Source: Zygnema circumcarinatum
Taxonomy: Eukaryota; Streptophyta; Zygnematophyceae; Zygnematales; Zygnemataceae
Direction of reading: 5' to 3'
Assembly (NCBI GenBank): GCA_037447605.1
Contig: CM074817.1
Span: forward strand, 1,541,174-1,605,173
DNA length: 64,000 nt
Part shown: one piece after another, positions 1 through 11,659 of the stretch
Layout: each line of letters begins with the position of its first letter
Position numbering within the stretch: position 1 is the stretch's first letter
Notes under the pieces: model-generated
Databases searched by the model: none
The model's input: the letters and a program-made list of their open reading frames with translations, nothing else
Told to the model about the DNA's origin: nothing
Position numbers and translations under genes: made by a program

Positions 1-1100
<1,100 letters not shown>

Positions 1101-1104
1101 TTCG

Positions 1105-1266
1105 CGGCTGCTTCTAGGGATGGCTGTGTTGTTGAGCCTAGGCGTAGCTATCCGCTCCTACCTTTTTTCTTTCGTCCTTAGGTCCTTTGCAAGCAGTTCC
1201 TCGTGGTTCCCCATGCTGATTTTGTCCATGTACATTTGATGGCATCGCCATCGTGAGTTCAATGAC
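1105..1266 (+). mobile_element. Dispersed retroelement tail, copy A
   Basis: This copy shares about 160 bp with the longest copy, which ends near 51223. It ends in the common 3' motif reading roughly GCATCGCCATCGTGAGTTCAA. The shared 3' end with a variable 5' end suggests a 5'-truncated non-LTR retrotransposon copy. No coding capacity remains. Confidence 0.6.
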
Positions 1267-1537
1267 GCCTCTTCTTTTCCTCTAATGTTTTCAATGGATC
1301 ACAAAGAAGACACATGGTTTGTTTCATCGCACAATAGAGGTGCCCAGCACACGAGTAACAACAGGGGGAGGCGACTACTATTGTGATGCAAGCGTAGATT
1401 TTGAATTCTGGTAATCGCTCGAAACCAGTAGGGGGCGACCGTGTGAAAAAGCGACCCATTTCAAATGGTGGCGATGTTCTTGTTCGTTGTGACAGAGTGC
1501 AACTGCCCCCCTGCAGTTGTCGCTTGTTTTTTAAACA

Positions 1538-1646
1538 CTGAAAATCCCTTAAACCCTAGAACCCACATTCCTAAAACCCCACAACCCTGAAACCCACACC
1601 CCAAAAACCCTAAAACCCAGAACCCTAAACCCCACAACCCTAAAAG
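1538..1646. repeat. Degenerate interstitial telomere-like repeat (CCCTAAA-type)
   Basis: The stretch has about ten variants of CCCTAAA, such as CCCTTAAACCCTAGAACCC and CCCTAAACCCC, on the plus strand. This is the Arabidopsis-type telomere motif in degenerate form. It lies away from any chromosome end that can be seen here, so it is an interstitial block. Confidence 0.75.
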
Positions 1647-1749
1647 AAAAAAGAAAGCTATGTTGCGCACAACTCGAGCTTGCGATGGCTTTACTTCTCC
1701 ACCATTGCTATTGCTATGTAGTCAACCGGCGTAAAAGCAGAAAGCGAAC

Positions 1750-2394
1750 GAAGTAAAATCCTATGTCACTCTTGACCGCGGTTGAAAGCGTCCGAGGTTT
1801 AAAAACAAACGTGGAAACAATCGAAGCTCATGAAACTGAGGTGCCGTACAGGCACCGGCCATGCGCCGCTCCGCGCACACCGGGACCCGCTCCCGCTCGC
1901 TCTCCACGTCGCTGTCGGCACCTCCCTCGGCGCGCGCTGATTGGCCCTCGGGGGGTACGTCGCCCTCCGAAGCATGCGCCCACAAAACGGAAGCCGCCTC
2001 GGCATGGCCCACCATGGCATGTGACGGCCCGCCCATGTCCCATGCCATGCCATGCCATGCCATGCCAGCCATGAGGCGGCGTCCCCACGACCGTGCCATG
2101 CCGGGCCGTACGGACGGCGTCAGGAGGACACGGAGCGTGCGGCGAACGGTCAGAAAGCGGCGCCCTCTGCCAACGGAATATTTGAGCAGTGTCGGCGCAC
2201 GTGCGGCAGTTAGCGCGCCGTTAGCAAATTTGGCGGGCCGTTCCGCGGGACGGCGGGGAATCTGCGGCGATACAGGGACTCCCTGGCACTTGGCAGAGGC
2301 AGATGCTCTGCTGCAGGAGCAGGGGCGGGAGGGGGTGGGAGAGAGAGGGAGAGGGAGAGGGAGAGAGAGTGAGGAGGGAGAGATACAGAGCTTC
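1750..2394 (+). promoter_or_regulatory. GC-rich 5' region of the deubiquitinase gene
   Basis: The region is GC-rich. It carries a (CCATG)n run at about 2038-2066 and a GA-rich tract at about 2335-2390, directly before the chosen ATG. The reading frame stays open back to an ATG at 1861, so part of this could be translated. Its composition and repeats look more like a promoter and 5' UTR. Confidence 0.5.
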
Positions 2395-5300
2395 ATGTCG
2401 GGACGGTTAAGGAAAGGCGGGGGTAGAGCTGCAGCTGATCTGAAGGGGCAAGGAAGTGAAGCGTTGCTTAGGGGCGTGAAGGGGAAGAAAGCGGCTTCAA
2501 GTAGCTTGAGTGTGGGATTCATGGCGTTACCGTCAGGCTTGGCCTGCTTGCCGGCTATGGAAGCTGGCTCGCTTGCGGCTTGTATCATGCGATCGTTGGA
2601 TTGTTCACTTGGCGAAATGCAGCAGGAGGCAGGTGGCCGTTGTTTGCAAGGAGCTTCATGTGGAGCAATGGATCCCCCTCGGCAATGTAGCATTGCGGAG
2701 TTTGAACTGCCGTCATTTGGCAGAGATCCTGCCGGTGCTATTAGACACTCTGGAGTGATTCTTTCTGCATTAGGTGGGAAAAGTCAACAGGGTGCATGTG
2801 ACTTGGATGAGGAAGCAGATGAAGCGACGTTGGATTATTCGTCTCCGCTTACTTCACCATCTCCTCCTTCATCGCCTGTCTCTCCTCTACCGGCTCAGCA
2901 CATTCCGTACATGTCGCCTGAGCGTGCAGCAGCCATACTACGGAGTATCGCTCTTGCAGGGTCTGCGAAAGGGGGACCTAGGGCCTTGACTGGGCTTCAT
3001 AATCTCGGAAACACCTGTTACATTAACGCGTGTGTACAATGCTTAAGTAACTCGGCTCCTTTAGCGCTCTATTTTCTTAAGGAAGCTGCAAAAGGTTCCA
3101 TCACGAAAGGAACTGGCATCCTACCAGTTGATTCTCGAGTGACAGGAGTGCATCAGCGGCTATATGCGTCACAGAGCAGTTTTGATCTTGGATGCAAGGA
3201 TGATGGTAGGCGTCGGAGCAACTGGGACGATTTGCAACTTCCGAGAATTGGCCTGGCGGGAGGTGGTCGAGAGTCACCTTGCAACGCAGTTGCTCATGCA
3301 GAAGAATCACCCCGTTCAGGAGCCCTATCTGAGAGTTGCTTATCCTCAAGTTTTGGCCAATTATTAAACGAAATGTGGTCGGCTAAGCCAATGTCAGCCC
3401 TCTCCCCGTGTGATCTTCTCAAAAGTGTACAGAGCCACGTCTCGCAGTTTGCCGGATATAGACAACATGATTCTCAGGAGTTTCTACGCTCATTTATGGA
3501 AAAGCTGGATGAAGAATGCAGTCAAGTGAAGGTGCATTTCTACACCTTTGAGGAATGCAGCTAACCTGATCAGTTTCAATATAGTGCCACTGATCGTGTT
3601 GGTCTTTGCTGTTTCACTTGTTTTGCTGCATCGTTTTACTGTGAACCCTTGTGTCAGGATTAGTTAGTTTCTGCTCGAGTTCTCTTGTGTGGCATTGGGG
3701 ACTTCGCTGTGAGCATCCTCGCCATCTTTCCTGCAGATTCATGCTGAAGTCTTTACCTTTATGTTCTTTTTAAGGCTTAGGTCTATCCTCTGTTGACGTC
3801 GGACAGCTGAATTGAAGAGATTTGGACTGCCTTAACGATTCTTCTGCATGACTCGATGGTTGAACAGACAACTGTGGGGAGCGTTTCATCGGACGAATTG
3901 GACAAGCTGTCAGAAGCAGACCAAGCCAGGGCATATTGGGATATGCATATGGCAAGATATAAGAGTCCAATCCAAGATATTTTTTGTGGTAGGTTTTAAT
4001 CTTCTCTGTGTTGCATCCCTTTTGCTCGCTGGCATCCTGTTAGCATAGGAGGAAAGGACGGCTTTCTATTTTTGTGTGGGTGCCATGTAATCGTGATCAC
4101 TTCTGGTCTGAGGGTTTCTGTAAGTTCTAAAGTTGTGCGTTTCAGTGATTGACAAAACATCTGGCTGTGTCACATAGAATGTAAGCTGGTTTTGTACGGT
4201 GCCCGCAAAGATTGGACAGTTGATGAAGTGTAGGGGTTGCTTTTAATCTGGGTGCTTCTTTTTCCACCGATCTGGCCATGTTCATCTCCATTAATTGTGA
4301 CCAATTTACTGAACAGCTCTCATCGCCCTGTTGCAGGCCAACTGCAGAGCACTATTGAATGTAGGTCGTGCAGGCGAAGGTCACACTGCTTCGATCCCTT
4401 TCTTGATCTATCTCTCCCAATTCCAAAGCAGAGTGGTTCAAAGAACGTCACTTTAATGGACTGCGTTGCTGCTTTCATGAGCGAGGAACGGCTGGAAAAT
4501 GACAATGCTGTAAGTGAAACCTTGATGACGGGTTAGGACCCGACATAAACCTTGATATCTGCTTAAACTTCGTTTAACATGGCTACTCCACTAAATGAAG
4601 GATATACTAGAATCAGTCTGGAGTTTGATGTGACTGTCAGTTTCAGACCATTTGGACAAGCCTCTGATTCATGGTTGTGTAAGCCAGTGCTCTGACCCTT
4701 GCAAACATGATCTGTGCATGTCTGCAGTATCACTGCAGCAACTGCAAGTCCCCACAGCCTGCAGTCAAAAAGTTCAATATTTCGAAATTCCCACCACTAC
4801 TGGTGTTGCATGTGAAGGTATTCTTGCGTTAAGCCCTTCCAGCTCGACCTCATCTAGCGAACAATTGTTTTGAATAACATTCGTCTCTGGATTGGACTGT
4901 TTTGAACTTCCAAGAGTTTTGTTTGTATCCTGAAGCAAATCAACTTTTTCAGTGCATGTATGTTTAGAGTGGAATCATAGAGGAGCAGCATAAGTGATAC
5001 TGACATAATGGTGGTGTCTGCAGAGAATTTCAACATTGGGATATCACTCTTTTCAAAAAGTCTCATCATTTGTACACTTCGATCTAGAGGGGCTGGACTT
5101 CGAGAAATTTATCAGGTGAGTGTTGTTGCTTCACCGTTGAAGACAATTCTGAAAGTCTGTTCATTTACAGCATTCACTTTTTGGGCTTTGCAAATGGAAC
5201 TAAGGCGTTTTTCTAGAGTTCTGCTGGAGGGACTGATTTGTTGAACTGCTGAGTGAACTTCTCAGTTAGGACGAGCATGTAAACCAGAATATCCATGTAC

Positions 5301-5777
5301 ATTCAAGGTCTCATACTTCACCAGAGCTCGAGAAATGCATGAGCAGAACACCTGAAACCCTAAAGGTTGTGATCAAACTGCACAGCACGGTACCTGGCTG
5401 CATTCAATGACAGATTACATGATGTCAATGCTAATTTGCAGTCGAAACATCAAGCCGATTTTTGATGATTTCTTCATTTTCACTCTTCGTCTCCTCCTGT
5501 TGGAAATCTACTGTCCAGAGGTTGTTTTTACCGATACTCTTTTGTTTTTTCGTGCTGCAGTCCTGCTGTGAACACTGACCAGAGGCCCATATACGACCTT
5601 TACGCTGTATGCAATCACACCGGATCGATCTCATCCGGGCACTACACTGCATACTGCAAAAACGTTGACAATGGTCTTTGGTATTGCTACAACGACTCCA
5701 AAGTATCTCAAGTTGCATCGTCGGCTGTCTGCAGTTCAGCGGCGTATGTTCTCTTCTACCAGTTACGAGACATCTAG
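2395..5777 (+). CDS. Ubiquitin-specific protease (USP/UBP family, C19 cysteine peptidase)
   Basis: The product removes ubiquitin from proteins by cysteine-protease chemistry. Proposed exons are 2395-3531, 3868-3988, 4337-4509, 4728-4817, 5024-5115 and 5561-5777, giving 609 aa with consistent phases. The Cys box GLHNLGNTCYINACVQCL places the nucleophile near residue 208. Next come the QHDSQEF motif and a zinc-finger-like pair (ECRSC, then YHCSNC). The His box is SSGHYTAYC (His near residue 565), followed by CYNDSKV. The FDPFLDLSLPIPK stretch resembles the animal USP2/USP8/USP21 group. The N-terminal 150-200 residues are low complexity. The start is uncertain: the frame is open to an ATG at 1861, and I chose the ATG after the GA tract. 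The exon 2 acceptor is the weakest boundary. Confidence 0.88.
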
Positions 5778-7403
5778 TTTGAACTATCCCTTCAGAACCC
5801 ATGCCAAGTCCACGAATAAGACAAGCAACAGGAGGGATGGCAGCTTCTGGAGAAACACAGTTCGTGTCCATTTGCTGGCGGCTGGACATGGGTGCAGTCT
5901 TTTTTCTCTGCCAGCGATTTTTTGAAGGTATTTTTTCTATTTTAATTCAAGAACGGTAGAGGTGAATTATGTCACACTGGAGGCTATTTTTTTCTTGTTT
6001 GATTTGAACCGGAAGGCGCAGCAGCGACCAAGAGAAGGGGCTGCAGTGGGCTTCAAATTGCTTTGAATAAGGGGTGGTACAGAAAGCTGGAGGGCCCAAG
6101 TAGAGTAGCAGTTCCATTGAATCGATGAACTTTTCCTTAGCAGGGTGACAGAGAAGACTCAAATCTCATCAAATAATGGGAGTTGTGTAGCCTTTAGACT
6201 GGTAGAGGTAGGTCTGGAATCCGGGCAACAGGAGGGTTTTGAAGGAACAGGGGGAGGGAGTCTTGAAGTTTCTTTTTCACCTCTAGGTGCGGGAGCTGGA
6301 TAAACTCTGCAAATCAGTTTGCAGGAACGGAACTAAAAAGTAAAAGATAGGAAGAGGTGAAGGTTTTGCGTCTGGATTGAAGGAGATTTAAATTCCACGT
6401 GAAGGCTTGTTAATTATGAGCAATGTTGGAGCGTTTATGTATGGGGTATCAAATTGGGTGTGCCATTGTTTCGTTAGGCGTCGAGTGCATTTTACAATGG
6501 CACCTTTTGTGCTGAGTGCTTTTGAAAGCAAAGAAGGGAATTCCGCCATGCGCGCGCAAAGATAGAAACAATGACACATGGCGACATGCACACCTCAGAA
6601 TCGGAGTTTGTGGGAGCGCAGTTTTTACCGGCCAATATTCAGAGCTGCTTTCAAAGTGCTTCCCCTTCTCTATTTCTGGTAATCCGTGCCATGCGAATTC
6701 AGCAGGAAGCTAGTCGTGCGAATTGGCATCAATTCCACGATGGCGATGCAAGCTGCCAACTCTTCAAAAAAATTCAAGCTTTCTATGCATGATACCGTTC
6801 TGTACACCAGTACGCTTGCCGTACCGTCACCGTACACTCTTTGTACCATTGCCGTGCATCGTCCGTTCGGTCCCTCGCCGCCCGCCCTCCCGCCGGTAGC
6901 AGTCCCCTCCATAATTATTCCCAGCGCCCGCGGTGCGGCCGCGGCCAATCAGGAGCCGCCGACGGCCGCGCGGGAGATAGCCGACAAAACGGATACTTCG
7001 TCGTCTAGGATAGAGTGCAATATCGTATCTAGATATTGTCAGTGACCGACAGATTGTGCCGGCGCCGGTAGAGTCGAGTGTCTTAGCAGCGGCAGGCCGC
7101 CGGCGAGTTCTGGCGGTCACAGACGATACTCTGGCGATACCACGATATTTTTTATGACTCTTCCCAAACGACAAAATGGCCACCTATTTGTCGGCTATCG
7201 CCCAAGAGCCAGCCGTACGAGGGCGTGGTGATCGGTGGCTCCTGATTGGCGGAAGAGCTCCAGTTTACGACTCGCCGCGTGGCAGTACATGTGAAGGCGA
7301 CGGTTACAGTAGAACTGTTCCACTTCGAAATCTGAACGCGAATCTAGGACCATGGAGACGGACTAGGACCGTCCGTACAACTGCCGAGAAGACCTGTCGA
7401 GAC
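5778..7403. other. Intergenic region, no gene seen
   Basis: The first part is presumably the 3' UTR of the deubiquitinase gene. From about 6800 to 7400 the DNA becomes GC-rich, with many GTAC/CGTACG and CCGCCGG words. No open frame here has coding-like composition or a recognisable motif. Confidence 0.6.
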
Positions 7404-7798
7404 TAGGGATGGCTTAATTACGACTATATAATATATATTATATTATATAACTGTGACGACTAAATAACGGCTGTTATATAATACTTTACAACGCCTTTAC
7501 AACATGTACGGTCGTACGGTCGTACGGTCGAATGACTGTACGGTATTATGCGGTACGGATGCACGAGCAGACAGAGTGAACCAGACGGACGCATTTCGCA
7601 ACGCCAACGCCAAAACGACCTAATTTTGGTATGGTACGATCGTATGACCGTACGAGTACGGCCGTACGGTCGTTAATTGTTCAAAACGAGTGGGTATAAT
7701 ATATGTAATAAAGTGTTTTACTTTGTACTATATTACTACTTTTAAACCCGTTGTAAAGTATATAATATAGTCGGACTTTATAACGCGGGCCATCCCTA
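7404..7798. mobile_element. hAT-type MITE, 395 bp, with 8-bp target duplication
   Basis: The element starts TAGGGATGGC and ends GCCATCCCTA, a perfect 10-bp terminal inverted repeat. It is flanked by identical 8-bp direct repeats GTCGAGAC at 7396-7403 and 7799-7806. Eight-base duplications and TAGGGATGGC-like ends are typical of hAT transposons. Inside are AT-rich subterminal inverted segments around a CGACTATATAATATA motif, a cluster of CGTACGGTCGTACGG words, and no transposase frame. It is therefore non-autonomous. The exact target duplication implies a fairly young insertion. Confidence 0.93.
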
Positions 7799-7806
7799 GT
7801 CGAGAC

Positions 7807-9076
7807 TCGAGAGTCAGTTCTTAGTCAATTAGTCAAGCACTAGACAGTCAGTTAGTCAGTCAGTCCGACAAAGACAAAATGATTAAGTCCGACCAAATGG
7901 CTCGATCATTGGGATGGTTGCCAACCATTGGCAATACTTGCAGACATTGGCTGGTTATTGGTCGCAGTCGTGGTTGCCAATGGCTTGAACCATGGCTGGC
8001 GGACCCATCAAGCGTGGCCAATTATTCCACCATTGCACCACTGGTTGCGAACCACCGCCAATGGCTGGAAAACAAATACAGTAGAACCAAACCAAAGCAA
8101 ACCAAGCAGGAGCGTGGAGGCGAGGCCATGGCCTTGGCCGCCCTATCATAGTCGTAGCCTTAGCCATGGCCATGGCCATGGCCATCCCGCAGCTCCGTCA
8201 GAGGCTATTGGAGGGAGCCTCCAGGAAACCGAAAGAGACAAAAAACAAACCAAAAACTTGCACACGCGGCAGCAATTGAGGCCGCCACGTGGCAACGGCG
8301 GAGGCGGCGGACGCAACCGTTGGCGCGGTCAGCGAGTGTGTTTCACTTTGGGCTTTTGGCTTCTGAATTATGTCCGTACATTGCCGTACAGTGGCGTACG
8401 TCAATCCGTGGACCTCGCGGAGGAACGTGGCGTCGAAGTCATGTGCGGAGCTGTGAGAGAGGGAGGGAGAGGGAGAGAGAGAGAGAGAGAGGGAGAGGTG
8501 GGGGAGGGAGAGGGAGTCTAGAGAGAGGGAGAAGGGGGGAGAAAGGGAGATGGAGACGCGGTGGTAGGGGCGCTGGACTGTCTGCCGGCGACATATCCAC
8601 TGGTGCTGCAGAGAGCGAGAGAGGTGAGAGTGTGTGAGAGGGAGAGGGAGATGCAAAAGTGCGCGTACATTCCGTATCTATACTGCTTTTTTTTGTAGGT
8701 ACAGGATGAGGTTGAGGTAGAGAGACAAGCAGAGGAAGAGAGAGAAAATATTGGCATTTTTAAGTAAATGCCGTTCGCTTTTCTGTTTTTGAAAAGGGGG
8801 GCGCGCGCGAGAGAGAGAGAGAGAGAGAGCGAGAGAGGGAGAGCACAATTGCTCTATTTTCTGCCCCTATTGCACCTTTTTGACCCCCCCTTGTTCTATC
8901 TTCGTCCCTTTTTCTATGTCATTTCCTTGTGGAGTTTTCGGTTTATTCTCGACAGAAGTCTTCAAAATCGGTTGAAATCGAGCAATTAAGCTGAGCTTCA
9001 GAGGTCGAGTCTGATATTCAACGCCCTGCAGCAGCCATGTTTTAACGATCTGAATTTGTTTGTGTTCTGGCTGCAG
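7807..9076. other. Repeat-rich intergenic region before the small membrane-protein gene
   Basis: GTCA/AGTC repeats occur at about 7810-7866, degenerate GGTTGCCAATGG units at 7910-8060, (CCATGG)n at 8163-8186, a G-box palindrome GCCACGTGGC near 8285, and GA tracts at 8455-8530 and 8810-8840. The GA tracts may be 5' UTR of the next gene. No other gene is supported. Confidence 0.55.
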
Positions 9077-9446
9077 ATGGTTGAGAATATGAGCATTGAT
9101 CGTCAGAAAGACGGTCAAGTTTCTGTGCTCGTTGATGTGAAAGAGAGAGAGGAGGTAGATGATGACGCTTTGGATGACTTAATTGAAAGGCTGAATTCGA
9201 GGGGCACCACATTGCTCGTGAAGGTGCTCAAACCTCCCATGCTTTGTCTTCTGCACAACTATTAGCTTACGCTAATATCTTTTAAATCAACCTTCAGTAG
9301 CATGGAGTTAGACTTTCAGTTAAGCTTTTCATAATTGATTTAGTTTATTCATTTCATTGTCAAACAACAAATTCATTATATAGCCCTCTCTCTCTGTTAC
9401 TTTCCCTCTACCCCCCCTTCCCTCTCTCCCTCTCCCTCCCTCCCTC

Positions 9447-9477
<31 letters not shown>

Positions 9478-10402
9478 CTCTCTCTCTTCCCCCCTCTATC
9501 TATTATTAAACCTCTGCCAATTCAATAATATTCGTGAAAAAAAATGTTTAGGACGTGACAGGTGAGAATTCATGTCCAACAACATTCATGTTCATGTTGA
9601 ACAGTCTAACTGACAACATGAAGTTGGTTTGACGGATTCGATTCTTCATGGAAAAGCTGAAATTAGTCGTATGTGATGCGTTCAAGAACATCACAATGAG
9701 CCAGGTCAAAAAATGCCAATTTTATTCCATATTCATTTGTTTCTCATTAAATTTCTCATGTCCTTTGTCCTTGGTTCTACTTTGTAGTCCTTAAGGCCTC
9801 AAGCAGAATCCATTTTCAAGAGACAGTCTTGCAAGCTCTTATGTCAGCCATTGCTGTGACTGCAGCTGCCTTGGCATGGAGAAGAGGACGCGATTCCCCT
9901 CCCCCAAGGCTGCGGAAAAGTAGTGAGCGCCGCTCTCCTTGCAACTCTCCTGCTTTGAGCACCCTCTGACCTACGGCAGTGAAATTTGTTCAATAGATGG
10001 ATAACTGCACTTCCCCTTTGTCACTTTTACATTCTCCATTCCTTGCCAGCTTTCAGAAATGCTCTTTACCTGTTCTTCTCCATCTCTGGCAAATGGAATG
10101 CTTTCAACAGTACAGGCACATCTTAATGGAACCATGGAACTTTGCAGGTATTGACTCTTGGAGAGGCTGGATACGGAGTTGGCAGCAACAATGCGAGCAG
10201 GGTGGATGTTGAAGCGAGCGCCATGTGGACGCCTATCTCTCAGAGAGTGGCAAATCTGCTCATCCATATTATTTTGGTGCTCGTATTTTGCGTTTTTATA
10301 ACTTTATTTTGGCTGAACTACCAGAGGTTCAAGCTGGGACACGTCGACATAAGGAGCTTCCTGGATGTGCCGCCCGCAGAGCAGGACATGCCCTTGCTTT
10401 GA
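9077..10402 (+). CDS. Small single-pass membrane protein, unrecognised
   Basis: I do not recognise this family. A coherent model starts at the ATG after an in-line CTGCAG and has a first exon at 9077-9223, which encodes an acidic segment ending ERLNSRGTTLLVK. A middle exon begins about 9796 (ASSRIHFQETVLQALMSAIAV) and its donor is uncertain. A last exon, from about 10148 to 10402, carries LTLGEAGYGVGSNNASRVDVE, then a hydrophobic helix (LLIHIILVLVFCVFITLFWL), and ends in AEQDMPLL. The acidic N-terminus, single transmembrane helix and short C-terminal tail suggest an organelle or ER membrane protein. The presence of a gene is likely, but the splice pattern around the middle exon is tentative. 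Confidence 0.45.
9380..9500. repeat. Polypyrimidine (TC/CCCT)n tract inside an intron
   Basis: About 110 bp of almost pure C/T, with TC and CCCT units, lie inside the proposed first intron of the small membrane-protein gene. Confidence 0.9.
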
Positions 10403-11659
10403 GAGTTCTGCAAGATGGTTTGGTGCCTTTAGGGGGGGGGGGAGACAGGGAGATTGTACATAACTAGCCTGAAAGTCTTGGGCTAACAGTGAAGTAGTTT
10501 GATTATTATTATTATTAGGGAGGTTGCCTTTTCGAATAAAGTGATAAGGAATGCATTGCTGTGCCTTGTTGCCTTCTTAAATATCTATTGGAGAGGCTGA
10601 CTAGCATTGGTCCATGACGTGTCAACTCATGCCATGCCAGACATATACCCCTTAGGGTTGCGTGTTTTTGGTTCATTACCGAATTTGATTCTAGCTGTCC
10701 TTGACAGCGGGAATGCAGAAGTGAAGCAGCAAATTTGCGTTGGAGGAATCCCAAGCCCTTAGGGCGGATTGATGGGAACAAGGCTGCCCAGTCAGTGGCA
10801 ATCTTTAGTAATGTCCGCTCTATTTACCTCTCCGCCACAAGGCCTCCACCTGCTGTCAAATGGCCCAAGCCGTCACCCCAGCGAAGGAGGAAACGCTAAA
10901 GCAAAAGTAAAAGCAAAAGTTGTGGCGGTTGTGTAGTACGTTCATATGCTTAGGGAATTGAACTATAACGAGAAAAGACACTTTATTTTATTCACTCCCA
11001 CGATATAGAAGGGTCTTCTTTAAAAGTTCTTCTCTGCCAAGTCCTTATACCAGTGAACGGGTACGAATCGAAACATTCGCCCTAAGTGAAGCAGTCGCCG
11101 CCTGCTGCAACCACTGACCGACCCCCCCTGCAGAACTTGAAATCCTAATGCGAAGGCTACTTGTGCTCGAGAAAGAGAGAGCGACGGTCAGCAGAGGAGG
11201 GCGGAAAGAGGAGGGAGGAGGGAGGGGGGGGAGGGCCTGGAACACAAGGAGAGAGAGAAAGAGAGAGAGAGAGAGAGACCGGTGCCTGTACTGCAGGCCG
11301 AAGTCCGCGAGCGAGAAACCACGAGTGGAAAGCTGCAAAGCGAGATAGTGACAGCACGGCGCCACGTGGCAACTTTTGTCTGTTTCTTGCCACGTCATTG
11401 CTGTGATACAAACGATCGTACGGCGCTAAGCGCACACCGCGCCTTCAAAACCCTAAAAGCCGTCTCATCTGACTGCTGGACTCGTTAGGGCGACGGTACC
11501 CCTGCCAGCCAGGATCCATTCACGACGTGCCACGTGACTTTGGATCCACGTGGTAATCTATGGTTGGTCCAGCTCAGACGCAGTACTGCTGACGGGGGCC
11601 CGCCCTTCCTAACCTCTGCACTTTGCCCACATCTCCCTCCCTCCCTCTCTCCGCCCGCC
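10403..11659. other. Intergenic region and promoter of the TPR gene
   Basis: No gene is seen. GA-rich tracts lie at 11165-11280, a perfect G-box GCCACGTGGC near 11360, and further CCACGTG words at about 11530 and 11550, within 150 bp of the TPR start codon. A CCCTAAA-like telobox sits near 11450. This is a plausible light- or ABA-type promoter. Confidence 0.5.

Noticed and set aside
1761-2693. Minus-strand open frame of 310 codons
   Set aside because: It is antisense to the first exon of the deubiquitinase, has no recognisable motif, and is explained by GC-rich composition.
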